This document shows positions 53,397 through 62,150 of a DNA stretch of 64,000 nucleotides, in pieces. Made by a program: the position numbers and the translations under genes. The notes beneath the pieces were generated by a model, which saw only the letters and a program-made list of their open reading frames with translations, was not told the DNA's origin and ran no database searches. Each line of letters starts with the position of its first letter. Position 1 is the stretch's first letter. The DNA comes from JAGWBD01 sp965197455 (GTDB lineage: Bacteria; Chloroflexota; Anaerolineae; Aggregatilineales; Phototrophicaceae): positions 1,922,001-1,986,000 of the forward strand of contig OZ240208.1 in assembly GCA_965197455.1 (NCBI GenBank). The letters run 5' to 3'.

Positions 53397-54545
53397 ATGT
53401 CAGGTTCTCGTATTACCAGTATCGAGGCGGGGACGTTGGTAGGGCGCCGGCCGCGCGAAGCCGGCGGCAATGCGCGCCTTGGAGCACACGGGCGGGAGGT
53501 GCGCGTGCCCTTGCTCCGCCTGAGCACGGAGGACGGCGCCAGCGGCTTTGGTCCCGGTCGCCTTGATGCGGGGCAGGCGGGCGCAGCCCTGGGCGCGCCT
53601 CTCGATGCGCTGATCACGGCGGAGCGGGGAGTAGCCGACGGGGCGGACGCCCTTGAGTTCCCGCTCTGGGATCTGCTCGGGTGCAGGATGGGTGTGCCGG
53701 TTTACCAGCTCCTGGCTCAGCGGGCGGGCAGACCCGTAACAGGACCCCTGCGCGTACCCTGCTACGATACAACGCTCCTGATCGACGACCTGCACCTGGA
53801 TGACGATGCAGCGGCGGCCGCCCTCATCGCCGAAGAAGCGCGCTATGGCCATGCGCACAACCACCGTTCCTTCAAGATCAAGGTCGGGCGTGGCGCACAT
53901 CACATGCCGCTGGAGCAGGGTACAAGACGCGATATCGCCGTGATCCGGGCGGTGCGCGAGGCCGTCGGCGCCGACGCGCGCATCATGATTGACGCCAACA
54001 ACGGCTACAACCTTAACCTCGCCAAACGCGTACTGGCAGAGACTGCAGATTGCCAGCTCTTTTGGCTGGAGGAGGCCTTTCAGGAAGATCCGGTCCTGTA
54101 TGAGCACCTGCGCGGCTGGATGGAGCAGGAGCGCCTTGCGGTGTTGATCGCCGATGGCGAGGTGTGGGCGCCGCCGGAGCTCATGGACTGGGCGCGCCAG
54201 GGCCTGGTGGATGTGATCCAGTACGACATCTTCAGTCACGGATTCGGCAACTGGCTGCGTACCGGCGCGCAACTCGATGTCTGGGGAGCGCGCAGCGCGC
54301 CGCATCATTATGGCCGCCACCTGGGCAATTATGTCTCGGGGCACCTGGCCGCTGCCATCGAACGCTACACGTTTGTCGAATGGGACGAGGTGACGACGCC
54401 GGGGCTGGATGCCTCCGCCTACCGCGTGGAACAGGGGCAGGTGGTCATCCCCGAGGCGCCCGGCTTCGGGCTGGCGCTGGAGGAGAGCGTCTATCGCAAT
54501 GCGGTGTCGCAGGGCGGATTCGAGTTGACACTGCGCGATAGTTGA
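53397..54545 (+). CDS. Enolase-superfamily enzyme (mandelate racemase-like)
   Basis: 382 residues. K160-I-K162 (SFKIKVG). Metal ligands are D199 (IDANN), E225 (WLEEAF) and D253/E255 (ADGE). A candidate base His lies in SAPHHYG near 301-303. More divergent than the copy at 41 kb. Starts 13 nt after the truncated epimerase, with GGGAG upstream of the ATG. Probably a sugar-acid dehydratase or racemase. Confidence 0.87.
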   Translation: MSGSRITSIEAGTLVGRRPREAGGNARLGAHGREVRVPLLRLSTEDGASGFGPGRLDAGQAGAALGAPLDALITAERGVADGADALEFPLWDLLGCRMGVPVYQLLAQRAGRPVTGPLRVPCYDTTLLIDDLHLDDDAAAAALIAEEARYGHAHNHRSFKIKVGRGAHHMPLEQGTRRDIAVIRAVREAVGADARIMIDANNGYNLNLAKRVLAETADCQLFWLEEAFQEDPVLYEHLRGWMEQERLAVLIADGEVWAPPELMDWARQGLVDVIQYDIFSHGFGNWLRTGAQLDVWGARSAPHHYGRHLGNYVSGHLAAAIERYTFVEWDEVTTPGLDASAYRVEQGQVVIPEAPGFGLALEESVYRNAVSQGGFELTLRDS

Positions 54546-54551
54546 CGCAAC

Positions 54552-54585
54552 ACGATTACGATAACGATTACGATTCCGATTACGG
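54552..54585. repeat. Hexanucleotide short tandem repeat
   Basis: About 5.7 imperfect copies of ACGATT in intergenic DNA downstream of the enolase-superfamily gene. The 170 bp here contain nothing else recognised. Confidence 0.7.
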
Positions 54586-54715
54586 TTTGGCCGCTTATAT
54601 GCCGCTGCATGGTGTGCGGCATGTCTGAACGCATCACGCCGCCGTCCGGCTTCCCGAACCCCCACGCCTGCTGACTTTTTCAGCCATGCAGGCGTGGGTG
54701 CGCGACCTGCGCCGG

Positions 54716-55441
54716 TTAGCGGCGACCGCCGGCGAAGAGGCGCAGCAGGAAGAGGAAGAGGTTCAGGAAGTTGAGGTAAAGGCCCAGCGCGCCCATGATG
54801 GCCAGGCGCGTCATCGTGACCGAGCCCTCGCCCGCCAGGCGCGGGTCATCCGCCAGGCGCTTGATGCGCTGGGTGTCGTAGGCCGTGAGCGCCGTGAAGA
54901 TCACCACGCCGGCGAAGCTGATCAACAGTTCCAGCGGCGAACTGCGCAGGAACATGTTGATGACCATGGCGATCAGCAGCCCGATCAGGCCCATGAAGAA
55001 GTAGCTGCGGTACTTCGTCAGGTCGACGCGGGTGGTGAGGCCCATCATGGTCATCACCAGGAAGAGCACGGCCGTCGTGGCGAAGGCCGCAATCACGGTC
55101 GAGCCATCGTAGACCAGCAGGATCAGCGAAATGGTGACGCCCACGCTGGCTGCGTAGAGGAAGAAGAGCAGCTGCGCCAGGCCCACGGACATGCGCTGCA
55201 TGCCCCAGGAGAGGCCCAGCACCAGCCCGAGCTGAAGGATGATCGCGCCCATCACCAGCATCGGGTTGGCGATCAGCAGATCCAGGGCGACGGTGCTGAT
55301 GAGCACCGCGCTGGCGGTGGTGACCAGCATGGCCAGCGTCATCCACATGTACACCTGGCGCAGCAGCGGCTGCAGCGCGATGGACGGTATGCCTGGCAGG
55401 CCGCCGACTTCCTGTACGGCCGGGGTTGGTCTGTATGCCAT
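54716..55441 (-). CDS. Bax inhibitor-1 family membrane protein (YccA/YbhL-like)
   Basis: 241 residues, seven hydrophobic segments from about 26 to 236, with the family pattern (VYMWMTLAMLVTTASAVL, GVVIFTALTAYDTQRIKRLA). Members are pH-sensitive calcium leak channels or FtsH modulators in the cytoplasmic membrane. GAGGAG 4 nt before the ATG. Divergent from the PreP-like gene. Confidence 0.92.
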   Translation of the reverse strand: MAYRPTPAVQEVGGLPGIPSIALQPLLRQVYMWMTLAMLVTTASAVLISTVALDLLIANPMLVMGAIILQLGLVLGLSWGMQRMSVGLAQLLFFLYAASVGVTISLILLVYDGSTVIAAFATTAVLFLVMTMMGLTTRVDLTKYRSYFFMGLIGLLIAMVINMFLRSSPLELLISFAGVVIFTALTAYDTQRIKRLADDPRLAGEGSVTMTRLAIMGALGLYLNFLNLFLFLLRLFAGGRR

Positions 55442-55549
55442 GATTCTCCTCACTTCCCTGTAGATTCAAACGCGTCAGGGTGCTTCAGCATAGCATGAGG
55501 GCGTCACGCGTGACAAGCGTCCGGCCTGCCCGCAAGGGGCGGCAACTGC

Positions 55550-55555
55550 TACAAT
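55550..55555 (+). promoter_or_regulatory. -10 hexamer of the PreP-like gene
   Basis: TACAAT 31 nt before the ATG, in the divergent intergenic space. Confidence 0.35.
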
Positions 55556-55586
55556 CGCGGCCCCGACCCGACAGCAGGAAGTTGCG

Positions 55587-58502
55587 ATGACCCTCCTTCA
55601 CGGCTTTGAGCGCGTGCGCGCGCAGGACATCCCCGAAATCAACAGCCACGCGCATATTTACCGCCACCAACGCAGCGGCGCGCAGCTCATCTCGCTGGAG
55701 AACGCAGACAGCAACAAGGTCTTCGGCGTCACCTTCACGACACCGCCGCCGGATAACAGCGGCCTGCCGCACATCCTCGAACATTCCGTGCTCTGCGGCT
55801 CGCGCAAGTACCCGGTCAAGGACCCCTTCATCCAGCTGGCGCGCGGCTCGCTCAACACCTTCCTGAACGCCATGACCTACCCGGACAAGACCACCTATCC
55901 GGTCGCCAGCCAGAACCTGCAGGACTTCTACAACCTGGTCGATGTCTACCTCGACGCCGTCTTTTATCCGCGCATCACGCCGCGCGTGCTGGCGCAGGAG
56001 GGCTGGCGTTTCGAGCCGGATGAAGACGGTCAGCTGCACTTTCAGGGCGTGGTCTTCAACGAGATGAAGGGCGTCTGGTCCTCGCCGGACAGCCTGCTGG
56101 GCCGCGAATCGGAACGCAGCCTCTTCCCGGACACCGTCTACGGTCAGGACTCCGGCGGCGACCCTGAATTCATTCCGGACCTGACCTGGGAGCAGTTCCG
56201 CAGCTTCCACGAGACCTGCTATCACCCCGCCAACGCGCGCATCTGGTTCTACGGCGATGACGAGCCGGAAGCGCGCCTGCGCCTCATCGACGACTTCATC
56301 CGCGACTTCGGGCCACAGCCGGGTTCCCCGCCGATTCCCCTGCAAACGCGCTGGTCGGAGCCGCGCAGCGTTCGCGTGGGCTATGCCGCGGCGACTGACG
56401 AGGAGCAGCAGAAGGGCCTGATGACGCTCAACTGGCTGCTGGGCGAGAACAACGACGCGGAACTGACGCTGGGCCTCGGCATCCTCGACCACATTTTACT
56501 GGGCACGCCCGCCTCGCCGCTGCGCAAGGCACTCATCGATTCCGGCCTCGGCGAGGACGTCACCGGCGGCGGCACCTCGCATCACCAGCGCCAGATGACC
56601 TTCTCCGCCGGCCTGAAGGGCATCGACGTGGCCGAAGCCGACGCGGTCGAGCGCCTCATCCTCGACACGCTGACTGCGCTGGCGACGGAGGGCATTGAGG
56701 CGGAGATGATCGAGGCCGCCGTCAACACCGTCGAGTTCCGCCTGCGCGAGAACAACACCGGCGGCTTCCCGCGCGGCCTGGCGCTGATGCTGCGCTCGCT
56801 GACCACCTGGCTCTACGACCAGGATCCGCTGGCGCCGCTGGCCTTCGCCGCGCCGCTGGCGGCCATTCAGGCGCGCCTCGCGCGGGGCGAGGCCTGGTTC
56901 GAGCAGCTCATCCGCCACTGGCTGCTGGAGAATCCCCATCGCGCCACGGTGTTGCTGGAGCCCGACGCCGGTGCCGAAGCAAGCCGCAGCGCTGCCGAGC
57001 GCGCGCGCCTGGACGAGGCCCGCAGCGCCCTGAACGAAGCGCAGTTGCTGGAACTGAAGGTGGAAGCCGAGGCGCTGCGCCTGGCCCAGGAAACGCCGGA
57101 CACGCCCGAGGCCCTGGCCAGCATCCCGCTGCTGCGGCTTGAGGACCTCGAACGCGAGAGTCGCCGCATCCCGCTGGCGCAGGACGAGCTGCAGGGCGTC
57201 AAACTGCTGACCCACGACCTCTTCACCAACGGCATCGTCTACCTCGACCTGGGGCTGAATCTGCGCGCGCTGCCGCGCGAGCTGCTGCCCTGGCTGCCGC
57301 TCTTCAGCGCCGCGCTGCTGGAGATGGGCACGCGCCACGAGGACTACGTCCGCCTGTCGCAGCGCATCGGCCGCAAGACCGGCGGCATCCGCGCCGGCAC
57401 CCTGCTCTCCTCCGTGCATGGCAGCGAGGAATGCAGCGCCTGGCTGGTGCTGCGCGCCAAAGGCACGCTCGCCCAGGCGCAGGACCTGCTCGACATCCTG
57501 CGCGACGTGCTGCTGGACGTCGACTTCGACAACCCGGAACGCTTTCTGCAGCTGGCGCTGGAGGAGAAGGCCGGCGCCGAAAGCAGCCTCATCCCCGGCG
57601 GGCACGGAGTCGTCAATTCGCGGCTCGGCGCCCACTTCAGCGAGGCCGGCTGGGTCGGCGAGCAGATGGGCGGCGTCAGCAACCTCTTCTTCCTGCGCGA
57701 GCGCATCCACCACAGCGAAGCGGGCAAGGCGGAGGCCGGCGCCCTGCTCGCAGAGATGCGCCGCCGCCTCGTCAACCGTCACAACATGATCGCCAACGTG
57801 ACGCTCGACGAGGCGAACCTGGCCACCTTCCGGCCGCAGCTGGGCGCCTTCCTCGAGTCGCTGCCCGCCGCCCCGCCGCAGCTGCACGCCTGGGGCCGCG
57901 AGTCGCTGCCCGCGCGTGAGGGCCTGAGCATTCCGGCGCAGGTGAACTACGTGGGCAAGGGCGTGCGCCTGAGCGATTACGGCCATGAGTGGCACGGCTC
58001 GGCCATGGTCGCGCGCGGCTGGCTGAACACGGCCTACCTCTGGGAAAAGCTGCGCGTGCAGGGCGGCGCCTATGGCGGCTTCGCCGTCCACGACCGCCTG
58101 TCGGGCGTCTTCAACTTTCTCTCCTACCGCGACCCGAACCTGCTGCGCACGCTGGACGCCTGCGATGCCGCCGCCGTCGCCCTGGCGGCCTACCAGCCGG
58201 GCCGTGACGAGGTGACGCGCGCCATCACCGGCGCCATCGGCTCGCTGGACAGCTACCAGCTGCCGGACTCCCAGGGCTACACCTCGCTGGTGCGCCAGCT
58301 GGTCGGCCTCACTGATGAACTGCGTCAGCAGAACCGCGAGCAGGTGCTGGCCACCACCGGCGCGGACCTGCGCCGCTTCGCGGATGCGCTGGCGACCGTG
58401 CGCGACCACGGCGACATCGTGGTGCTGGGCGCCGCCGCTGCGCTGGAGGCGGCCGGCGCGGAGCGCAATGACCCGCCCTGGACGATGACGAAGGTGCTGT
58501 AG
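55587..58502 (+). CDS. M16C zinc peptidase, presequence-protease (PreP/Cym1) type
   Basis: 971 residues, the full length of the family. The inverted zinc motif HILEH is at 62-66 with the third ligand E159 (VVFNEMKG), in the context GLPHILEHSVLCGSRKYP. Two large M16 halves are joined by a helical linker (about 440-520). Degrades unfolded peptides inside its closed chamber. No signal peptide, so cytosolic. GCAGGA precedes the ATG. Its last ~30 bp recur after the downstream Uma2 gene. Confidence 0.95.
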   Translation: MTLLHGFERVRAQDIPEINSHAHIYRHQRSGAQLISLENADSNKVFGVTFTTPPPDNSGLPHILEHSVLCGSRKYPVKDPFIQLARGSLNTFLNAMTYPDKTTYPVASQNLQDFYNLVDVYLDAVFYPRITPRVLAQEGWRFEPDEDGQLHFQGVVFNEMKGVWSSPDSLLGRESERSLFPDTVYGQDSGGDPEFIPDLTWEQFRSFHETCYHPANARIWFYGDDEPEARLRLIDDFIRDFGPQPGSPPIPLQTRWSEPRSVRVGYAAATDEEQQKGLMTLNWLLGENNDAELTLGLGILDHILLGTPASPLRKALIDSGLGEDVTGGGTSHHQRQMTFSAGLKGIDVAEADAVERLILDTLTALATEGIEAEMIEAAVNTVEFRLRENNTGGFPRGLALMLRSLTTWLYDQDPLAPLAFAAPLAAIQARLARGEAWFEQLIRHWLLENPHRATVLLEPDAGAEASRSAAERARLDEARSALNEAQLLELKVEAEALRLAQETPDTPEALASIPLLRLEDLERESRRIPLAQDELQGVKLLTHDLFTNGIVYLDLGLNLRALPRELLPWLPLFSAALLEMGTRHEDYVRLSQRIGRKTGGIRAGTLLSSVHGSEECSAWLVLRAKGTLAQAQDLLDILRDVLLDVDFDNPERFLQLALEEKAGAESSLIPGGHGVVNSRLGAHFSEAGWVGEQMGGVSNLFFLRERIHHSEAGKAEAGALLAEMRRRLVNRHNMIANVTLDEANLATFRPQLGAFLESLPAAPPQLHAWGRESLPAREGLSIPAQVNYVGKGVRLSDYGHEWHGSAMVARGWLNTAYLWEKLRVQGGAYGGFAVHDRLSGVFNFLSYRDPNLLRTLDACDAAAVALAAYQPGRDEVTRAITGAIGSLDSYQLPDSQGYTSLVRQLVGLTDELRQQNREQVLATTGADLRRFADALATVRDHGDIVVLGAAAALEAAGAERNDPPWTMTKVL

Positions 58503-58504
58503 GG
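58472..58504. repeat. 33-bp direct repeat, copy A
   Basis: The 3' end of the PreP-like gene, including its stop. Matches 59193-59225 at 30 of 33 positions. The two copies bracket the Uma2 gene. Confidence 0.8.
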
Positions 58505-58600
58505 GGCCAGGGTCGGCCAGGCTGGCAGCCCTGTGCGTACACGATCCGGCCCGGCTGGCAGATGCGGTAAACTGGAAAAGACGAGTCGCAGGAGGCCGTC

Positions 58601-59209
58601 ATGGTAGCCCCGGTGCGCAACGCAGCAGCAGACAACCTGATCGTCGCGTCGTTTGCCGACAGCAGCATGGACGATTTCATCGCGCTGGTCGCAGCCAATC
58701 CCGACATCCACTACCGCTTCAACGCCGCGGGAGACGTCATCACAATGTCGTCTACCTTTGTCCATGCCGATACTCAGGGTCTCATTGTGACCCACTTCAA
58801 CATCTGGTTATGGAGCGGCGCCTTGCCTGGCTACCGGGCCGGCACGGAGCCGACCTACGATCTCGGCGACTGGCGTTGCCAGCCAGACGCGGCCATCGAC
58901 CTGCAGCGCGGCAAGGTCATCCCAAGGCAAGCGCCGCTGGTCGCCGTGGAGGTACGCAGCGACAGCAACAGCTGGCGCGAGCTGCGGGCGAAGGCCGGGC
59001 GCTACCTGGAACATGGCACACAGCTGGTGTGGCTGGTTGACACAGACGGGCGCGCGGTCGAGATTCACCGCAATGCTGAGCCAGCGCAGACCCTGGGCAA
59101 CGATGACATCATCGAGGGCATTGCGCTGTTGCCCGGCTTCCGCGTAAGCGTGCGTGATCTCTTCCCCGCCTGGCGCCCTCGGGTAAGCCACGCCCGCCCT
59201 GGACGGTGA
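58601..59209 (+). CDS. Uma2-family (DUF820) putative endonuclease
   Basis: 202 residues. The PD-(D/E)XK-like core has CQPDAAI (D near 99), then VAVEVRSDSNSWREL (E, V, R-S) and a C-terminal VWLVDTDGRAVEIH. Uma2 proteins are very expanded in Chloroflexota and cyanobacteria; function uncertain, possibly nucleases. Strong AGGAGG before the ATG. The normal end (LFPAW) is extended by ~13 residues read from a duplicated fragment of the PreP gene tail. Confidence 0.88.
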   Translation: MVAPVRNAAADNLIVASFADSSMDDFIALVAANPDIHYRFNAAGDVITMSSTFVHADTQGLIVTHFNIWLWSGALPGYRAGTEPTYDLGDWRCQPDAAIDLQRGKVIPRQAPLVAVEVRSDSNSWRELRAKAGRYLEHGTQLVWLVDTDGRAVEIHRNAEPAQTLGNDDIIEGIALLPGFRVSVRDLFPAWRPRVSHARPGR

Positions 59210-59225
59210 CAAAGGTGTTGTAGGG
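59193..59225. repeat. 33-bp direct repeat, copy B
   Basis: Near-copy (30/33) of the PreP gene end at 58472-58504. Overlaps the last codons of the Uma2 gene. Confidence 0.8.
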
Positions 59226-59247
59226 CGGCAGTGGCTGCGTCTATACT
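59218..59247 (+). promoter_or_regulatory. Candidate promoter of the selenoprotein pair
   Basis: TTGTAG (59218-59223), 18 nt, TATACT (59242-59247). 44 nt upstream of the first thioredoxin-like gene. Confidence 0.45.
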
Positions 59248-59291
59248 ATGGGTGAACGCTGCAAGATCGAGAGTTGCGAAAGGAAGCGTTG

Positions 59292-59714
59292 ATGTCCCTG
59301 ACAGGGAGAAGTCTGGCGCGAACGCTGGCGCTGGTGCTTTTCGGACTGCTGGCGACCGCCTGCAACATGAGCATTCAGGAGTTCGTGGATGCCAGGCGGG
59401 GCTCGTCCGCGTCGGAAAACGTGCTGGTCTCCGGCCCACGCGCGCAATTCATCTACTCCCACGCGGACTGGTGACCGACCTGCCGGCGGAATGCGCCTGT
59501 CGTGAACAGGCTGAAAGAGGACTACGACGGCCAGGTTGAATTCATCGAGTTGGATGTGGATGACCCGGGCACCGGACCCATGCGCGATCAGTACGGCCTT
59601 GTCGCGCAGGCCCAGTATGTGCTGGCGGACGCGGACGGCGCGCCGCTGCAGAAATGGTTTGGCTACATTGATGAAAATGATATAGCCGGAGCCTTTGACG
59701 GAGTGCTGGGCTGA
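59292..59714 (+). CDS. Thioredoxin-like selenoprotein lipoprotein (WUPTC)
   Basis: 140 residues if TGA at 59472-59474 is read as selenocysteine (U61). A lipoprotein signal peptide has lipobox LATAC (C24). Then comes a thioredoxin-like fold: strand FIYSHAD, active site W60-U61-P-T-C64, helix RRNAPVVNRLKEDY, strand VEFIELDVDD, YVLADADGAPLQKWFGY. The frame is uninterrupted on both sides of the TGA, and homology to thioredoxin continues straight across it at the redox Cys. A hairpin suited to a bacterial SECIS lies downstream. The cis-Pro of thioredoxins is not conserved. AGGA precedes the ATG. Predicted membrane-tethered extracytoplasmic thiol/selenol reductase. Confidence 0.85.
59475..59511 (+). 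promoter_or_regulatory. Candidate bacterial SECIS element 1
   Basis: 20 nt after the TGA, a perfect 6-bp stem GCCTGT (59495-59500)/ACAGGC (59506-59511) closes a 5-nt loop CGTGA. The loop G is 28 nt from the TGA, inside the 16-37 nt window known for bacterial SECIS, and G is in the first two loop positions. Confidence 0.6.
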
Positions 59715-59743
59715 ACGTGACCGGTGCAACTCAAGGGGGAGCC

Positions 59744-60205
59744 GTGGCCCAGCCTGCCGCGCGCGGTCTGCTGCGCGCACTGACGCTGATATTTTTCGGT
59801 TTGCTGGCGGCGGCCTGCAGCGCGCTCCCCTCCACGCAGCCGGAGGCTGCTGGCCAGCAGGCCACAGCCGTGCCGGACACGACGGACGCGAATGCCGCAG
59901 CGCCGGAAAGCGCGCTGGTCGAGCAGCTGCGGCCACGTTTCCTCTATTCCTGCGCCAGCTGGTGACCGACCTGACAGCGGAATGCGCCTGTCGTGGACAG
60001 GCTGAGAGCAAGTTACGGCGACCGGATCGAGTTCATCAAGCTGGATGTGGATGATTCAGCCAGCCTGCCCCTGCGCCAGCAATATGACATCATCGCCCGC
60101 AGCAACTACGTGCTCACTGATGCGCAGGGCGCAGTCTTGCGGAAATGGTTTGGCTATATAAGCGAGAATGACGTGGCCGGGGTGCTGGACGGCGTCCTCG
60201 GCTGA
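59744..60205 (+). CDS. Thioredoxin-like di-selenoprotein lipoprotein (WUPTU)
   Basis: 153 residues if both TGA codons (59963-59965 and 59972-59974) are selenocysteine: W73-U74-P-T-U77. A lipoprotein signal has lipobox LAAAC (C25), then a Pro/Ala/Thr-rich linker, then the fold FLYSCASW-U-P-T-U-QRNAPVVDRL, IEFIKLDVDD, YVLTDAQGAVLRKWFGY. Clear paralogue of the preceding gene, in the same order and strand. The same hairpin follows. The start taken is the GTG after AAGGGGGAG; a GTG at 59717, 2 nt after the previous stop, is the alternative. If the second TGA is a mutation of TGC instead, the protein would be truncated. Confidence 0.75.
59986..60002 (+). promoter_or_regulatory. Candidate bacterial SECIS element 2
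   Basis: Same stem GCCTGT/ACAGGC with loop CGTGG. The loop G is 28 nt after the first TGA and 19 nt after the second, so one element could serve both. Confidence 0.55.
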
Positions 60206-60207
60206 AC

Positions 60208-60224
60208 GCGCCCGGGAAGGGCGC
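60208..60224 (+). terminator. Hairpin after the selenoprotein pair
   Basis: Perfect 6-bp stem GCGCCC/GGGCGC with loop GGGAA, directly after the stop and 10 nt before the GH127 ATG; no T-tract. May separate the transcripts or limit readthrough. Confidence 0.4.
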
Positions 60225-60234
60225 CGGGTGACTT

Positions 60235-62103
60235 ATGACTGACTACCCCTTTCGACCGCTGCCCTTCGGCGAAGTGCGTATCGACGACGGCTTCTGGAGC
60301 CCGCGCCTCGAGACCAACCGCCAGGTCACCCTGCCCGTCAACCTTGACAAGTGCGCGGAGACCGGCCGCATCGACAACTTCCGCAAGGCCGCCGGCGAGT
60401 TGCCCGGCGCGCATGAGGGGATTCAATTCAACGACTCCGACGTCTTCAAGGTGATTGAGGGCGTGGCCCTCGACCTGCAGCTGCAGCCGAATCCGGCGCG
60501 CCAGGCTGAAGTTGAGACGATCATCGGCCACATCGCCGCGGCCCAGGAAGCGGACGGCTACCTCTATACCGCGCGCAGCATCGACCCGGCGCGGCCACAC
60601 CAACACGCAGGCCCGAAGCGCTGGTCCGAGCTGTTCGCCAGCCACGAACTCTATAACCTCGGCCATTTGTACGAGGCGGCCGCCGCCTGGTACGAGGCCA
60701 GTGGCAGCCGCAGCCTGCTTGATATTGCGCTGCGCAGCGCCGACTTCATCGACGCGACCTTCGGCCCCGACGCCCTGCGCGAGGTGCCTGGCCACCAGGA
60801 AATCGAGCTCGGCCTGGTCAAGCTCTTCCGCGTCACCGGCGAGCAGCGCTACCTCGAGCTGGCCCGTTTCTTCCTGGACGAACGCGGCCATGCCAACGGA
60901 CGCCAGTTGCAGACCAACTTCGGTCTGGACGGCTACATGCAGGATCATCTGCCGGTGCGCGAGCAGCGCGAGGCCGTCGGCCACGCTGTGCGCGCCACCT
61001 ACATGTACGCAGCCATGACCGACGTGGCCGCGCTGACCGACGATGACGCGCTCGCCGAGGCCAGCCGCGCGCTGTGGCAAAACGTCTGCGAACGCAAGCT
61101 GGCGCTCACCGGCGGCATCGGCGCCAGCCACCAGGGAGAGGCCTTTGGTGAGGAATACGAGCTGCCCAACGAGAGCGCCTACAACGAGACCTGCGCCGCC
61201 ATCGGCAGCATCTTCTGGAACCAGCGCCTCTTTCAGCTGGACGGCGACCCGCGCTATCTGGATGTGCTGGAGCGCACGCTTTACAACGGCTTCCTCGCGG
61301 GCATCGACCTGGCCGGCGACCGCTTCTTCTACGTGAACCCGCTGGCCTTCGACGGCAGCACCTACTTCAATCGCGACGACTCGCGCGAGCGCCTGCCCTG
61401 GTTCACCTGCTCCTGCTGCCCGACCAATGTGATTCGCCTGCTGCCGACGCTGGGCAGCTCCATCTACGCGCAGCGCGACGACCAGCTTTTCGTCAACCTC
61501 TTCATCGGCAACCGCGCCGGCGTGGAGATCGACGACGTCCCGGTCGGCCTGCAGCTGGACACGACCTGGCCCTGGGCGGGCAGCGTGCGCTTGCAGCTGC
61601 AACCGGCGCGCGCCGTGCGCTTCGAACTGAAGCTGCGCGTGCCTGGTCCGGTAGCGGGTCAGCCACTGCCGGGCGATCTCTATCACTATCTTAACGACAG
61701 CCCGGGCGCGCTGCGGCTGCATATCAACGGCGCAGCGCAGGAAGCGCAGGTGACGGAGGGCTACCTCTCGCTGCTGCGCACCTGGCAGCCCGGCGATGTG
61801 GTCGAGCTGGAGCTGGGCCTGCCGCTACGGCGCGTGCTGGCGCATTCCCAGGTCGCCGCGCTGGCTGGCCGCGTCGCCCTCGAACGCGGGCCGCTGGTCT
61901 ACGCGGCGGAGGGCATCGACAATGGCGGCCGCGCGCTCGACCTCGTGCTGCCGGATGCGCTGGAGCTACGCCCGGAAATGCGTCCGGAGCTGACCGGCGG
62001 CGTGACCGTTCTGCGCGGCAAGGACTTCACAGTCATCCCCTACTACGCCTGGGGCCATCGCGGCGTCGGCGAGATGAACGTCTGGTTCGAGCGTCCATCC
62101 TGA
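60235..62103 (+). CDS. GH127 (DUF1680) beta-L-arabinofuranosidase-like enzyme
   Basis: 622 residues. All (alpha/alpha)6-barrel landmarks are present: FWSPRLETNRQVTLP, ASHELYNLGHL, GGIGASHQGEAFGEEYELPN. The zinc-coordinating Glu and three Cys occur in NESAYNETCA and FTCSCCPTN (Cys-Glu-Cys-Cys set of HypBA1). A C-terminal beta-sandwich follows. Removes terminal beta-L-arabinofuranose or similar sugars. No signal peptide, so it acts on imported oligosaccharides. Starts 29 nt after the selenoprotein pair. Confidence 0.94.
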   Translation: MTDYPFRPLPFGEVRIDDGFWSPRLETNRQVTLPVNLDKCAETGRIDNFRKAAGELPGAHEGIQFNDSDVFKVIEGVALDLQLQPNPARQAEVETIIGHIAAAQEADGYLYTARSIDPARPHQHAGPKRWSELFASHELYNLGHLYEAAAAWYEASGSRSLLDIALRSADFIDATFGPDALREVPGHQEIELGLVKLFRVTGEQRYLELARFFLDERGHANGRQLQTNFGLDGYMQDHLPVREQREAVGHAVRATYMYAAMTDVAALTDDDALAEASRALWQNVCERKLALTGGIGASHQGEAFGEEYELPNESAYNETCAAIGSIFWNQRLFQLDGDPRYLDVLERTLYNGFLAGIDLAGDRFFYVNPLAFDGSTYFNRDDSRERLPWFTCSCCPTNVIRLLPTLGSSIYAQRDDQLFVNLFIGNRAGVEIDDVPVGLQLDTTWPWAGSVRLQLQPARAVRFELKLRVPGPVAGQPLPGDLYHYLNDSPGALRLHINGAAQEAQVTEGYLSLLRTWQPGDVVELELGLPLRRVLAHSQVAALAGRVALERGPLVYAAEGIDNGGRALDLVLPDALELRPEMRPELTGGVTVLRGKDFTVIPYYAWGHRGVGEMNVWFERPS

Positions 62104-62150
62104 TTTCCTGAAACCTGTTGATCAGATGCGCGCGCTTGCGCTGTCGTTGA

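Noticed and set aside
54552..54585. CRISPR-like repeat
   Set aside because: A hexanucleotide microsatellite without spacers. No CRISPR array or cas gene was seen in the window.
55485..58409. Long minus-strand frames opposite the PreP-like gene
   Set aside because: Low-complexity antisense translation. The plus-strand protein is full length with all catalytic residues.
59472..59974. The TGA-split thioredoxin-like genes as four short genes or simple pseudogenes
   Set aside because: Frames continue without any other lesion, the TGAs coincide with redox Cys positions in two paralogues, and the C-terminal halves have no own ribosome binding sites. The second TGA of the second gene is the least certain.
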